A stretch of 64,000 bases of DNA from Telopea speciosissima (Eukaryota > Streptophyta > Magnoliopsida > Proteales > Proteaceae), in NCBI RefSeq assembly GCF_018873765.1, contig NC_057916.1, forward strand, positions 52,330,540 through 52,394,539, in the 5' to 3' direction. A program made the translations under genes and the position numbers. Numbering within the stretch: position 1 is the stretch's first letter; each line of letters opens with the position of its first letter. Shown here piece after piece: positions 10,210-21,952 of the stretch. The notes beneath the pieces are model-generated. The model did not search any database, had not been told where the DNA came from, and was given only the letters and a program-made list of their open reading frames with translations.

Positions 10210-11547
10210 ATGGGTGACTCAGAGATAACCTCGGCTACTTCTGGAGGAGATCAAACTAGGAATGACTTCCTTCCTTATGCTGCAGCCATCAAGCTTGATG
10301 GTACCAACTACCTAATTTGGGCCAGATCATTATCCCTGACTGTGGCTGGTAGGGGACTCATGGCCATCTTCTGGTACCACCAAATAGCCCATCAAGAAGG
10401 TGCTGCCCGTACTAAATGGGCTGCCAATGATGCAATGGTGATGTCCTTTGTTTTGAACTCCATGACAATCGACCTCTCTCTAGTCAGTATCTTCTCCTTG
10501 ACACTGCTACTCGGATATGGACTGCGTCAAGGGTACTTATGGTCGTTCAGGAGTGGTGCTCAGGTTTATGAGATCGGAAAACTCTTCAAAACACTACTCG
10601 AAGGAGATGACGTCACTAAGTATTATGCTGCCCTCAAGTGCTTATGGCAACAGCTGGATCACTATGCTAGGTTTCAGCCTACTACTGCTGCGGATATTAC
10701 TGCCTACCACACATATGTAGATCAGTTTCGGGTCTATGACTTTCTGGCTGGACTCAATGATGAGTATGATCCTATTCGGGTGCAGGTTCTTGGACGGGTT
10801 CCTTTCCCCACTTTGGAGGAAACTTTTTCCTATGTCCACAGTGAAGAGACAAGGAAGGCTGCTATGATGATTACTCCTAAGGTTGAAAGATCAGCCTTAC
10901 AGATTGCTGGTTCCACTATTGATACTTCTACTGATACTGTTGCTGCTAATGCTACTGCTAAAGAGCCTGTGAAGTGTGACCATTGCCACAAACCCTATCA
11001 CACTAAGGCTCAGTGTTGGAAGCTTCATGGGAAGCTTGCTGATTTTGAGAGCAAAAGAGGTCGTGCTAAGTCTAAAAACAAAGCCAATCACACTGAAATT
11101 GTAGCTCCAGCTCCCACTAATGACATCGGTTTCTCCCAGGAAGAACTTCAAGCTCTCCGGTGTCTGTTGACTTCATCTGCTGCCTCTACTACATCTGCTG
11201 CCAATTCAAGTTCCTTCTTTGCCCGTGCAGGTATTTCCTTTGCTGGTCACTGTGCATCAGTAGTTTCCACTCCTTGGATTATAGACTCCGGAGCTACTGA
11301 TCACATGACAGGTTCCTCCAGCATTTTTAACACTTACTTTCCTGCTTCTGGTAAGGACAAAGTTAAGATTGCTGATGGGTCCCTCTCCTCCATATCCAGG
11401 AAAGGATCCATTAGCTGTTCCCCTTCTTTGACATTATCTTCTGTGTTGCATATTCCCAAGTTTACCACTAACCTTCTCTCCATTAGTAGTATCACCAAAT
11501 CTTTGAACTGTAAAGTGATCTTCTTTCCTACTCATTGTGTTTTTTAG
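10210..11547 (+). CDS. copia Gag and protease, ended by a premature stop
   Basis: This 445-residue frame starts at the ATG after the leader. Residues 1-240 are copia Gag (KLDGTNYLIWARS near the N-terminus, FLAGLNDEYDPIR in the middle). The zinc knuckle CDHCHKPYHTKAQC (CX2CX4HX4C) is near residue 258. The aspartic protease active site WIIDSGATDHMTG is near residue 358. The stop at 11545-11547 is TAG where copia polyproteins read Gln, and the same frame continues as ELDSGKAIGSGKVHGGLYLLDG. The true product was therefore one Gag-Pol polyprotein cut here by a point change. Residues 75-100 look frameshifted or diverged relative to family members. Confidence 0.9.
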   Translation: MGDSEITSATSGGDQTRNDFLPYAAAIKLDGTNYLIWARSLSLTVAGRGLMAIFWYHQIAHQEGAARTKWAANDAMVMSFVLNSMTIDLSLVSIFSLTLLLGYGLRQGYLWSFRSGAQVYEIGKLFKTLLEGDDVTKYYAALKCLWQQLDHYARFQPTTAADITAYHTYVDQFRVYDFLAGLNDEYDPIRVQVLGRVPFPTLEETFSYVHSEETRKAAMMITPKVERSALQIAGSTIDTSTDTVAANATAKEPVKCDHCHKPYHTKAQCWKLHGKLADFESKRGRAKSKNKANHTEIVAPAPTNDIGFSQEELQALRCLLTSSAASTTSAANSSSFFARAGISFAGHCASVVSTPWIIDSGATDHMTGSSSIFNTYFPASGKDKVKIADGSLSSISRKGSISCSPSLTLSSVLHIPKFTTNLLSISSITKSLNCKVIFFPTHCVF

Positions 11548-12800
11548 GAACTGGACTCGGGGAAGGCGATTGGATCGGGTAAAGTACATGGCGGATTGTA
11601 CCTGCTTGATGGATATCCTACATCTACGCAGGCATTACCTTCTAGGCTTTGTTCCCCAGCATCGTTCTCTTCTGAATTACACATATGACACTCTAGACTA
11701 GGACATCCCCCTTTAGGTACCCTATCTACTTTATTTCTAGCATTAAGTACTTCATGTAATAAAGAAGATTTTTTTTGTGAGCCTTGTGTCTTGGCCAAAC
11801 AGACACGTTCAAATTATCCAACTTCTAATAAAAGATCATCTTCTTTATTTCATGTTGTTCATTCTGATGTGTGGGGTCCTAGTCGAAAAGTTTCACTTTC
11901 GGGTCATCGGTAGTATGTCACCTTTATTGATTGCTATTCCAGGTTCACTTAGGTCTATCTTATGCACAATAAAAGTGAGGTTTTTTCTTATTTTCAGCAC
12001 TTTCACAAGCTGTTTCAAACTCAATTTAATGCCACTGTTCAGACTTTAAGGAGTGATAATGGGAGAGAGTATATGGAAGGTCAATTCCAAAAATACTTGG
12101 CTGCCCATGGCATCCTCCATCGGACGTTGTGTGGATACTCCGCCCAAAATGGTGTGGGAGAGGAAGAATCGCCACCTCTTGGAGGTAGCTCGTGCTCTTC
12201 TGTTTGCCCGTAATGTCCCTTCCGTTTATTGGGGGGATGCTGTTCTTACTGCAACCTATTTAATTAATAGGCTGCCCAGTCGGGTCCTTAACTCTAGACC
12301 CCCTGTTGAGCTATTACTTGGCTCTTCCTCCTTTGTTGTTCCCCCCAAGGTTTTTGGCTGCATTTGCTATGCCAGGGATACAAGGTCCCCGGGCAAACTT
12401 GACCCACGTAGTCTTCGGTGTATTTTCTTAGGATACTCTGCCACACAGAAGGGGTACAAGTGCTATCACCCTCCATCCCGCCGGACTTTTGTCAGCATGG
12501 ATGTTGTGTTTCATGAGAGTATCTCCTACTATGTGTCCCCACATCTTCAAGGGGTGAGTATTAGCGAAGATGTGTTGACTTTAGACTCTCCACCTCCACT
12601 CCAGTTGGTTCATGATGAGGCTAAATCTATTCAGCCTACTATTCAGCCTACTTCGCTCGTTCAGCCTCCTTCTAGTCCTCCTCCTCCCCCTGAGTCAGGG
12701 GGAGAGGTTCCTGTACAAGGGGAGCAAACCACACCAGCCCAGACTCCTGTCCAGAGGGCCATTAGTGAATTTCAGGGTATGATTGATGCTAGCAAATGAA
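11548..12800 (+). pseudogene. copia integrase region, frameshifted
   Basis: The pre-integrase zinc-binding part is visible as HSRLGHP followed by CEPCVLAKQTRS. The integrase core follows as VTFIDCYSRFT, VYLMHNKSEVFSYF and LRSDNGREYMEGQF, keeping the SDN aspartate. The frame then shifts near 12120-12140, and the C-terminal part reads NRHLLEVARALLFARNVPS, YWGDAVLTATYLINRLPS, GCICYARD and CIFLGYSATQKGYKC. In-frame stops replace expected Trp at HI*HSRLG, HR*YVTF and RFT*VYLM. The acidic and proline-rich linker (about 12590-12790) precedes the reverse transcriptase. Confidence 0.85.
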
Positions 12801-14570
12801 GACCTATGCAAGGAAACATAAGCAGGTTCAATCAACTGTTGCTCCCGTACCCATCCAGTTGCCGAACCTGGATCCAGAACCTGCCTCTCCACCAGGTAAT
12901 ATTCCTTCTCCTGAGTTGCCTATTGCCCTTCGCAAAGGTGTCAGAACTTGCACTCAGCATCCCATATCTCATGTTGTCTTATGACTCCCTTTCCCCATCA
13001 TTTCGTGCTTTTATTTCTTCTCTTTCTTCTGTTCGTGTTCCTAACAATTGGCAGGAAGCTCTATCAGATGGAAAGTGGAAGGAAGCCATGATGGAAGAAA
13101 TGGAAGCTTTGAAAAAAAAATAACACATGAGAGCTTGTGGTTCTTCCACCTGGGAAGAAAACCGTTGGATGTAGGTAGGTGTTTGTGGTGAAACAGAAGG
13201 TAGATGGCACTGTGGATAGGTATAAGGCACGACTCGTGGCCAAGGGTTTCACTCAGACATACGGCATTGATTACCAGGAGACCTTTGCACCTATTGCAAA
13301 GCTGAATACAGTTCATGTGTTGTTATCATGTGCTGTCAACCTTAGTTGGGATTTGCAGCAGCTAGATGTTAAAAATGCCTTCCTAAATGGAGCACTGGAG
13401 GAGGAGGTATATATGGACATTCCACCAGGGTTCTCTTGTGACAGAAATAAAGGAAGAGTGTGCCGACTAAAGCGTGCACTATATGGGCTGAAACAGTCAC
13501 CCCGAGCTTGGTTTGGTCGATTCCACAAGGCCATGATTTCTGTGGGCTATAAATAGAGTAATGCTGATCACACACTCTTTATTAAGAGGGTTGGTGAAAA
13601 ACTCACTATTCTTATAGTCTACGTGGATGACATAGTGGTTACTGGCAATAATGGTGATGAGATCAGACAGTTGAAGACCTTCCTCAGCCAGGAGTTTGAG
13701 ATCAAGGATCTAGGGAAGTTAAGATACTTTCTTGGGATTGAAGTGGCCAGATCTTCAAAAGGCATATTTCTCTCCCAAAGAAAGTATGTCCTAGACTTGT
13801 TGGCTGAAACAGGTTTGCTAGGCTGCCACCCTTTGGATACTCCTATGGATCCCACTGTTCGTCTCAAGGAAAATGAGGGTGAGCCTGTAGATAAAGGCCG
13901 TTACCAAAGGCTTGTAGGGAAGCTGATTTACCTTTCACACACTCGTCCAGACATTGTTATTGCTGTGAGTGCTGTGAGTCAATTTATGCATAATCCCTAC
14001 ACTTCACATATGGAGGTTGTTCTTCGCATTCAACACTATTTGAAGTCAGCTCCTGGAAAAGGCATTCTTTTGTCTTCACATGGTCACCTACGGATAGAAG
14101 CATACACTGATGCTGATTGGGTTGGTTCTGCAGATCGAAAATCTATTTCTGGGTATTGCTCCTTTGTAGGTGGAAATCTTATCACTTGGCGTAGTAAAAA
14201 GCAAAATGTAGTTGCTCGTTCTAGTGCCGAAGCTGAATTTAGAGCTATGGCACAAGGGATTTGTGAGTTACTTTGGCTTAAAGGTCTGCTACAAGATCTG
14301 AGTATTCCTATTCGCCTTCCTATGATGCTATATTGTGATAACAAGGCTGCAATTAGCATAGCACACAACCCAGTACAGCATGACCGTACCAAGCATGTTG
14401 AAGTGGATAGGCATTTCATCAAGGAGAACTTAGAAGATGGACAGATTTGTATTCCCTTTGTGACTTCTTCTGATCAGCTTACTGATGTCTTCACCAAGGG
14501 ACTGCCTGGAAAGTTGTTTTATCCTAGCCTAGTCAAGTTGGGTATGTGTGATATCCATGCCCCAACTTGA
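12801..14570 (+). pseudogene. copia reverse transcriptase and RNase H
   Basis: The RT region opens near 13000 (NNWQEALSDGKWKEAMMEEMEAL) and shifts frame in an A-run near 13115. It continues VDRYKARLVAKGFTQTYGID, QLDVKNAFLNG and ALYGLKQSPRAWF. A TAG at 13554-13556 replaces the Gln expected before SNADHTLF. In the same frame from 13557 come the catalytic YVDD, KDLGKLRYFLGIE, and the RNase H motifs YTDADWVGSADRKS, RSSAEAEFRAMA and YCDNKAAI. The C-terminus is TKGLPGKLFY to the stop at 14570. The RNase H half is intact. Confidence 0.9.
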
Positions 14571-14577
14571 GGGGGAG
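14567..14577 (+). other. polypurine tract of the copia
   Basis: TTGAGGGGGAG lies immediately before the 3' LTR; it primes plus-strand DNA synthesis in this class of element. Confidence 0.85.
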
Positions 14578-14825
14578 TGTTGAGATGTGTTACCCAATAT
14601 TATAAGGGTACTTTTGGTATTTTATTTATGCTTTATTTATGTACTTTTGAACAAGGGTAGAGTTGTAATTTGGGTTGTGACACTGTTCACGTGAACAGTG
14701 TCGTGAACAGTGCCATGAACAGTGTTTCCTTTTTGTAATCTCTTTTATTATTATTATTATAAATAGAGAGCTTGACTGATCTCATTGATCATTCAAGCAT
14801 TCTCAGAATTCAGGTTTTGATAACA
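14578..14825 (+). repeat. 3' LTR of the 9.3-kb copia
   Basis: TGTTGAGATG to TTTTGATAACA, near-identical to the 5' LTR, followed by the target duplication TTCTT (14826-14830). Confidence 0.95.
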
Positions 14826-14830
14826 TTCTT

Positions 14831-17020
14831 CTTGCCTAAGAGATGGCATCTAAAACAATTGAATTAGAGACCTTATGGGCTTCCAATCATAAAGAGCTTT
14901 GAGTCAAAGTCATGGACTAAAAGACACAGATTAAATGGAAGAATTTTGTCAGTATGAGAAGACTCAACAAAAAAGAGGAAAAACGAGGCATGCAAAAGAT
15001 GGTTAGCCATAGGTAATGGGTGCACCAAAGAAGACAAAATTTAACTTGCCACCACTAAGATTATTCAATCAATCTACTTAATAGTAAACAAATAGATTCA
15101 ATAATTAATGCAAGTACAAATCACCCTCTAGTAAGTTAGCTTTCCAACTGGGAACTTTTAACAACATCTTGGGAGCTCTAACATTTTGACTAGCTGACAG
15201 ACATCCACAATTGCACATTCTAAAACAGCAAGTTGAAGTGATCAAACAGTAACAAATTTAAGAGTTGTGATGATTCAGAGTGAATCAAATAGCGGTTCAC
15301 AGCCTAAGGTAGCTCAAAAGTCTTTGCAGAATAACCGTAGCAGATATTTCATTTTACTGATCTCAATATGGGCGCTTTAAATTCTCAGCTTGGCAATAAA
15401 AGAGACTCAGACCTTAATGTGCTTGGGTCTCAAATCCAGTCAAATGGATCTAACCCACAAAAGTGTCTGTTAAACCCAGCAGATGACCTCTCATCATCTC
15501 CAAACTCTGTTTACATTTCTCTGATTGGGAAACGTTAGACCATGGAACAAATGATTAGGATCTTAGTAGCCCCTTTGATGATCAAGAATCTTAAGCATCA
15601 GTATCAGTACAAATTATCTGACCCTCTAAACTAATTCAAAAGCCAAGTTTAGGGCCTTCCAATAGCTCCAGTTATATCCCACAGTCAAAGCTTAAACTCT
15701 AGATTTTCTAACAAAACAAAAAAAATCCTGACAAGGAAAAATAGTTAATAACATGATTAAAGTGCCACTTAACACAAAATTGGACTCGAATTAACTAAGA
15801 TCACAGACATGGGAATAATATATAGAGAATGCCATCTGTCAGCATCACAAAAGTGGGGTAAATTCATGTATTCAAGTAGCCAATTTCAGTTGATATCAAG
15901 AATGCATCGAAGGCATCCAACTCAGACCACATCCAAAAAAAAGTCCCTAAGAACCACAATCAAAATAGAGAGAGATGACGTACTCTCTCAAACCAGGGGG
16001 TCTGTTTAGCGAGAGAGAATGTCATCATTCATCTTCACAACAATTGGAAATTAAGGGTGGCCTGAAGGTCTACGATTACACCCATAAATCAAATAGGTGG
16101 AAAAAAAGGGAGAAAACAAAGACTTAATGGGTTGTGAGGCTACCTATTTTTCTACTGAAATCAGATGAATTCCTCAAAATCCGTGGGGTGCCGTGTCCTT
16201 CCCACGGTCACTGATGAAAATCAGTTTTCAGAATAAGACATTCACCATTAAATAGAGAACAAAGTAAGGAAATTTTTTTTTCTAAAAAAAAAAACCTCCA
16301 TGGCTTTGTACGCGCAGAGTTGAGAAAGGGGAGAACATGAAACGTGTGAGTGTGGAGAAAATGATCAGAGTGACCTCAGCATCGCAAAGTATGGAGAGCT
16401 CCTCAGCCTTCAAGAGCCCTCTTCATCTCTTAGAGAAATTAATCTGCCTCGCCGTCCTGTTATCGATCTTTCTTATCTGGATTTTCTCTCTTGCCATTCT
16501 TATTTCTCCACAAATCACACAACTCTGTCTGCACAGAATGAAGCCAGAAAAAAATGGGGAATGAAATCTGCGATGATATGTATAGAAGGGAAAAAAAATA
16601 TGGGTTCAGGTAAAAAGAGCGACATTTTTCCTAATTAATCCAAGAATCTAGCACAAACCCTACCACTGACAAATGAAAAGAAAATTTTATCCAAGTTAAA
16701 GGAGCTCTAAAATACCCACCAATACGAGTTCTTCTAAAGCGTAAATTAACACTGCATAATGAGGGAGAGATGGAGATTGGCTGTTTCTTTTGTTCACTTT
16801 CAATTTTTCCAGTGGTATTTGCCGCTACAACTTCAGAAGCAGAGAGAGAGAGAGTAAGGCTGTGTGTGCCTGGTGTCCATGATGCGTGTGTCTGAGTGAC
16901 GGTAAAAATTGTGAAGAGAACAACGTTTGGCGAATCTGTTGAACAACTGTGATCACGGGACCTTTCATTCGTGAGAAAGAGGGATGGATATGGTCGTAAA
17001 GTTAGGGAGTGAAAAAATAT
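14831..17020. other. intergenic sequence, no recognised gene
   Basis: Ordinary AT-rich sequence with A-runs. A 75-codon plus frame at 16337-16564 contains a hydrophobic stretch (ICLAVLLSIFLIWIFSLAIL) that would suit one membrane span. It has no homologue I recognise, and I cannot tell it from chance. A (GA)n tract near 16840-16855 looks leader-like. The unit directly upstream of the hairpin element is plain flank. Confidence 0.4.
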
Positions 17021-17188
17021 CCTGTCAATCCGGGTAGGTGGGCTGCATGTAGAGCACCAGAGGTGAGGCGGTGCGCATTGATCGCCTTACCTCTGCTGGG
17101 GCAAAGTGCTTGGGCAGGAGTAAGGAGGTAAATGCGCGCGCCTCACCTCTAGCACTGCACATGCAGCCCAGCTACCCGGATTGACAGG
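17021..17188. mobile_element. hairpin (foldback) MITE 2
   Basis: The ends CCTGTCAATCCGGGTAG and CTACCCGGATTGACAGG form arms of about 70 bp around a small loop containing GGGGCAAAGTGCTTGGGCAGG. The loop resembles those of the hairpins at 7271 and 27023, but the outer arms differ from theirs. I found no clear target duplication. Confidence 0.7.
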
Positions 17189-18698
17189 AGCCGAGTCCGT
17201 TCGAAAGAGGGCATGTTCAGCGGGGGTGTGAATTTTCAAAAGAATTTGGGTTATTTCCAAATGGGGGTAACTAAGTGGAGAGAATTTTGAGTTGGGTTAG
17301 GTTCTGCTGGTTTAGTTTGAGTTGTGACTCCATTGTCATACATTCCCATTCCATTCTTTAACAAATAGACAGGTGTGTCTTGTGAGGAACCAGAGCCACT
17401 GGATTTTTCTCCTCTTCATTTCCTCATCTGTTATTTCGTGTTATTTTTTCCCTGAAAATGCGACACGTGGTACAAGTAAATCTAACGGTCATAATTCATT
17501 CTCTTAATTTTAACTAAGAGTTAATCCTGTAACACCAACCCAGAGCCTAACCCGGGTCAGTGTAACCAAACCAACTCCTAAACCCATGGTTAATTCAGAT
17601 TCAAACGCACAACCCTATTCTCGTTTCCCCCAAATTTTTCTCTCTCCTTCCTCATTCACACGATTCTCTCAACCTCGCCCCCATCTCTCTTTGTCACTAT
17701 TCCATCTCCGGCGTGTGAAGCGACGGAGCTCCAACCCTCTGCAACTTCAAGCCACGAAGGACGGATCTTCAACTCGGATTCCCCCATCTCGTCGTGTGAA
17801 GCCGCCGGATCCGTCGAGGAGAACCGGAGTTGCAGTCGAGGGCATCTCGCCATAAAAGGTACTGCTCCCCTTCTCTGTGCGAATCTGAAACCTTTCCCCT
17901 GTAAAAATTCCAGCTCCAAAAAACAAGGCAAGCACAATAAAGATTGAAAGCCCCAACCCCAATACCAAACTCATCTGCAAAATTGTTTGATCCACATCTT
18001 TCAGAATAAATTTCATTTTTTTACCTTGCTGCGTTTGATCTACACTTTTTTGTTTTGGGATAACAGAATTCTTAAAATGGTTTTTCGGTTTTTTTTTTTT
18101 TTTTTTAAATCTTAATGTTTTTCTCAAAAGCGATTTTCTTGCGTTAGAGATATCTGGGAAGAAACACAGTTTTCCTGTTTCCCAAACTTTCTTGCTTGGT
18201 TTCGATTAATTATAAGTTGGGTTTTCTGGATTTTGTGTGCGCAGTCTTTTTTATTAGAAATTACTATTGAACTGGATTGATTTTGCAAACTGATTGGATT
18301 TCCTCCATTATTGTTGAGGATTCATCCACCTTACTGATTAGAAATTTCTTGTCCTATCTCTATTGCATCTTCCCCATCCATGGCCCTTCCTAGGTCCTCC
18401 CACAATGAACCCAAGTTCTTACTGAAACCAAAATTTGCTAGGATCAGTAGTCAAACAATAGAAAGAAATATTATACTATTTTGGATCTGTAAGGGATCAG
18501 ACAAGAATGGAATTTTTACCAATGCTTACACCATGGAACACAGAATTGCACAAACCACACAATATCCTTCTCCTTCACCTAAATGACATATAATAGAGCA
18601 TTTAAAAAAATTAGAGAGAAGTAGCATAAAAAAAAAAAGTTGCATCACATAATTCTTCAGAATATTGGATTAAACTAACATGATTTATGGAGGTATGT

Positions 18699-18771
18699 GA
18701 GTCTTTAGCTCAAAACGGAAGACCAACTGGGGTTATACCCAGTAGATGGTGGTTCGACTCCCCCAATACTC
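18699..18771 (+). tRNA. tRNA-like sequence, plus strand, probably pseudogene or SINE head
   Basis: 73 nt fold as a tRNA. The acceptor is GAGTCTT/AATACTC with one mismatch, the D-arm starts TAGCTCAAAACGG (box A-like), and the T-arm has GGTTCGACTCC (box B). The anticodon arm ACTGG...CCAGT leaves an 8-nt loop, or a 6-bp stem with a 6-nt loop, so no anticodon can be read safely. A related copy is at 19982-20054. No shared sequence follows the two, which argues against a conventional SINE body. Confidence 0.4.
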
Positions 18772-19981
18772 CTAATTTCTTTACAAAGGGATACAATATG
18801 TCCTTTCTTCATGTCAAATACTCTACATATCCTTGTTGATTAATCCTAATAATGTGTAAATTAATTGAAGAAAGAAAGAAGAAACATGATACATTCCAAC
18901 CTTGAACTTGAATTATGCACTTTTGAAACAAAAAGTTTTTCACAAGCAAGCTCAAAAAGTTCTTCTTGTCTGGAGTTTCAAACATTCTAAACCAATTCAG
19001 GTAGAACATGTGTTTCACCATGCTGGAATTGAGGATTTAAATCATGCTATTGAAATCATGATTTATTAGTAATGATATCAGGGGTAAATTACCAATGAAG
19101 ATTCTGATTAATTAGTAATAATATCATCATAACTAAACATATGTTTCTAATACTTAAAAAATCCCAAATGGCTATCACAATTAACACAACAATAAGGATA
19201 GTTACATCTAAGGGCAAATGTAATTGCTGAAGTGAGTTCTAAGCAAGACAGACAGAGAAAATGGACTACAAGGATCAGGCATATGAGTTAAATGTAAATG
19301 GGAACTGATTCACAAGTTAAGGGAAACAGAACCATGGAAAGGGAGGTGGTCCATTGTCATGAGTTTTGACAGTCCAAATCAATATATAGCAAAGGTTGGT
19401 ACACAGCTTGGAAGACTGTTAATCCAGTTTGAGTAGGTGATATTAAATGGCTTTTCACAAAAGGCAGTTATATCAACATTTTTAAGTATGGAAATGTACT
19501 GAAAGCATTAATTCAACGCAATCAATCAAAGAAAAAGAAGAAACTCGTTCAGGTGGGTATTTTCCTTTTCCAATAGCATAATGCCTATAGAGTTGAGAGA
19601 GACAATTTTGAAAAATTCGGGTGCTGTGCAAGATTCATGTCATTGGCATCTAAATTGATATTTTTTCTGGTGCCGTGTAAGAAAAAGAGAAGTACAAAAT
19701 TAAACCAGTTTCTGGAATTTGGAGAAGAAAAATGAATCAAAATGCTTGGAGAAACCAAATTCTGTTTTAAGAGTGCCTAGTCGAATTAGCACAACTGTAC
19801 AAACACATTAAAGACCTTTTACACCACAAAACAGAAAGATTGAGGACACAAAATGCAAAATATGAGATCGACAAAACAATTTACTACTGTCCTTATGCTG
19901 TCCAGATCTTAAATTCCAATTGGAAAAGGCTGATCATGCAAAACAAGAAACTACTAAATCTTAAAATGGAAAAGACTATTC

Positions 19982-20054
19982 GAGTCCTGATGGATTCGAA
20001 CCATCATCTCCTGGGAACAAACCCAGGTGCTCTTCCTTTTTGAGCTAAAGACTC
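19982..20054 (-). tRNA. tRNA-like sequence, minus strand
   Basis: 73 nt with a full 7-bp acceptor (GAGTCTT/AGGACTC, one G-T pair). The D-stem is GCTC/GAGC and the T-arm is perfect (GATGG TTCGAAT CCATC). Box A-like TAGCTCAAAAAGG and box B GGTTCGAATCC are present. The anticodon arm CCTGG...CCAGG again leaves 8 nt, so the identity is unclear (UUG is possible). A T-run (TCTTTTCC) follows 8 nt downstream, a possible Pol III terminator. It is better preserved than the copy at 18699. It lies within the long-TIR element. Confidence 0.45.
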
Positions 20055-20352
20055 ATTTCCTGGGAACAAAAACATAGTGCCAGAAGTGACCAAACACATC
20101 AACCAAGAAGCAAGAACAGAGGAAATGAACCCCTGGGAATTAAAGTATTTAAGTCACAGGGAAACTTTACCAGTTCATCACTGTTTTGGATTAGCATTGG
20201 AGCATTGATTTGATATACTCTCTTATTCAATGCTCGTTTCACTCTAGCTCTTGGTAATCTCAACCGTAAGTAACCTTAAAACTCTGTACAGTTTTACGAG
20301 ACAAAGAAGAAAGAGAAACGAGATTGAAATACAAAATGAAGAAAGAAGCTTA

Positions 20353-20467
20353 CCTGTAGACCGGTGTCTAACTTGCTGGTAAGATGTATAGGAGAGGCAA
20401 CCGAGTCAAATCCTCTGAGTCTCAGAAGGGAACAGTAAGTGTTTACCATGTTTAGACTCTCTAATAC
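20353..20467 (-). pseudogene. exon-like segment inside the TIR element
   Basis: On the minus strand, TTTCTGTAG precedes and GTAAGCTTC follows a 115-base open segment whose one clear frame reads VLESLNMVNTYCSLLRLRG and ends KLDTGLQ. Good splice sites and a pyrimidine-rich leader upstream suggest a captured 5' gene part. I do not recognise the peptide. Confidence 0.3.
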
Positions 20468-21241
20468 CCTACAGAAACCCAAAGAGAAGTTCATCAGTGT
20501 TTTTATTTTACAAAGAAAAAAAAAAATCGGAGGAGCAGAGATTTGGAAAAGCAAAAGCAGAGGCTCTCACATCGGGTGACATAGTATATCGAGATTGAGG
20601 TCAAGGTGAGAGAGGACGTCGCCACTGAGGAGTCGTGAGAGGGATGAGTGAGAGAGGGAGGCACGAGATAGTGAAGAGGGAGAGAGTAAGTTCGATGGGG
20701 TTTAGGGTTTGGGGGAGGGTAAGAATTGGATTTTCAAACCTCAACGTTGAAGAGAGAAATCGAAGTACAGATCTCGAATTCAGTCGAAGTTCAGTTTCAG
20801 TTCCGTGGAGGAGACAAGGGAGGAAGAGATCTCAACGACGAACAGAGTGATTGTCAAAGGCTGCGTGAGATTCGTTGCCTGAAGGTGCAGAGGCAAGGCA
20901 AGACAAGATGTCGCCTTCGCTTACCCTCGACGTCTCCGGCGATCCTCTCCAGCAAGCTGGGGGCAAGGTTCGTTAGGGTTGAGAGATTCGCGTGAATGAG
21001 TTAGAGAAAGAGGACCACGAGTATTAGGTTGAGTTTAAATTTGGCTTAACCATGGGTTTAGGGATTGGTTTGATTACACTGACCCGGGTTAGGCTCTGGG
21101 TTGGTGTAACCAGGGTTAATTCTTAGTTAAAATTAAGAGAATGAATTATGGCCGTTAGATTTACTTGTGTGCCACGTGCTGCATTTTCAGGGGGGAAATA
21201 GCAAAAAATAACAGATGGGGAAATGGAGAGGAGAAAAATCC

Positions 21242-21952
21242 AAGAATAAACAGTAATTTCATGTGTTCCTATGTCTAGGCACGGAACCAGTAACTGGTTA
21301 GTATTTTTTCCCTATAAAATCCTATTGAAAGACTATAAAACAGCAATAGTTTTCATGCACGGCATGCCTGGGGTACGGTAGGAAAAAGGTAATACTTTTC
21401 CACGCGCACGGCCTGCATGGAATACAGTTCTCCCCATCCGAACTAACAAAAAAACCCCTGCCCCCTATAAAGACATGCTCAATGGGAGAATCTCGTGTGC
21501 ACGAAAAACATGCAACTAATAGGTTACTAACACTGCCAACAGTAATTCTTGTTGGAGTTGTTTCAGAACACTCTAACCAAACGAAATGGTCATGGGAGTG
21601 CAATAACACTTACTCCACTGATAATTGATAGTCTCGGTCCAATGCATCCCATGTTTATAGATGAAGGGATAAAGAGTTGACAAGGAACGAATGCTCTTAA
21701 ACTTAAGGAACTAAACACTGCTTGAAATCTCACTCAGAATCCCTGTATGACCTTATTCATGATTTGTCAACAATGGAGAATGGATGATTCATATAACAGA
21801 GAGACACAAGAGATTCATCAACTTTAAAATGCTTTTTAGAGTATCATAACAAGAGAATCTGATTATGTTCTCAGTAATACATACAAAAACTAAACTCTTA
21901 AATGTCCAAACTGGTCCATCAAACTGTTTGTTTTCTATTTAGTAAGTAGGAA
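21242..21952. other. intergenic, no feature seen
   Basis: No coding or repeat signal stands out between the long-TIR element and the 3' end of the minus-strand gene. Confidence 0.4.

Larger units (their letters stand above)
9303..14825 (+). mobile_element. Ty1/copia retrotransposon, nearly complete
   Basis: This is a 5.5-kb element with 249-bp and 248-bp LTRs, a PBS, gag, protease, integrase, reverse transcriptase and RNase H in copia order, and a PPT. A perfect 5-bp target duplication TTCTT lies at 9298-9302 and 14826-14830. The LTRs differ at only about five or six positions by eye, so the insertion is fairly recent. The reading frame is broken by several stops (TAG or TGA at expected Gln and Trp codons) and a few frameshifts, so this copy cannot move by itself. 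Confidence 0.95.
17401..21241. mobile_element. 3.8-kb element with ~300-bp terminal inverted repeats, MULE-like
   Basis: About 300 bp at the left (17401 to about 17695, from GGATTTTTCTCCTC) is repeated inverted at the right (about 20935-21241). The arms share CACGTGG, TAAATCTAACGG, a long TTAATTTTAACTAAGA block and ACACCAACCCAGAGCCTAAC. Long inverted repeats are typical of MULEs, but I could not find a 9-bp target duplication, so superfamily and exact ends are tentative. The interior holds two tRNA-like sequences in opposite orientation and one exon-like segment (20353-20467, minus). There is no transposase. Confidence 0.6.
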
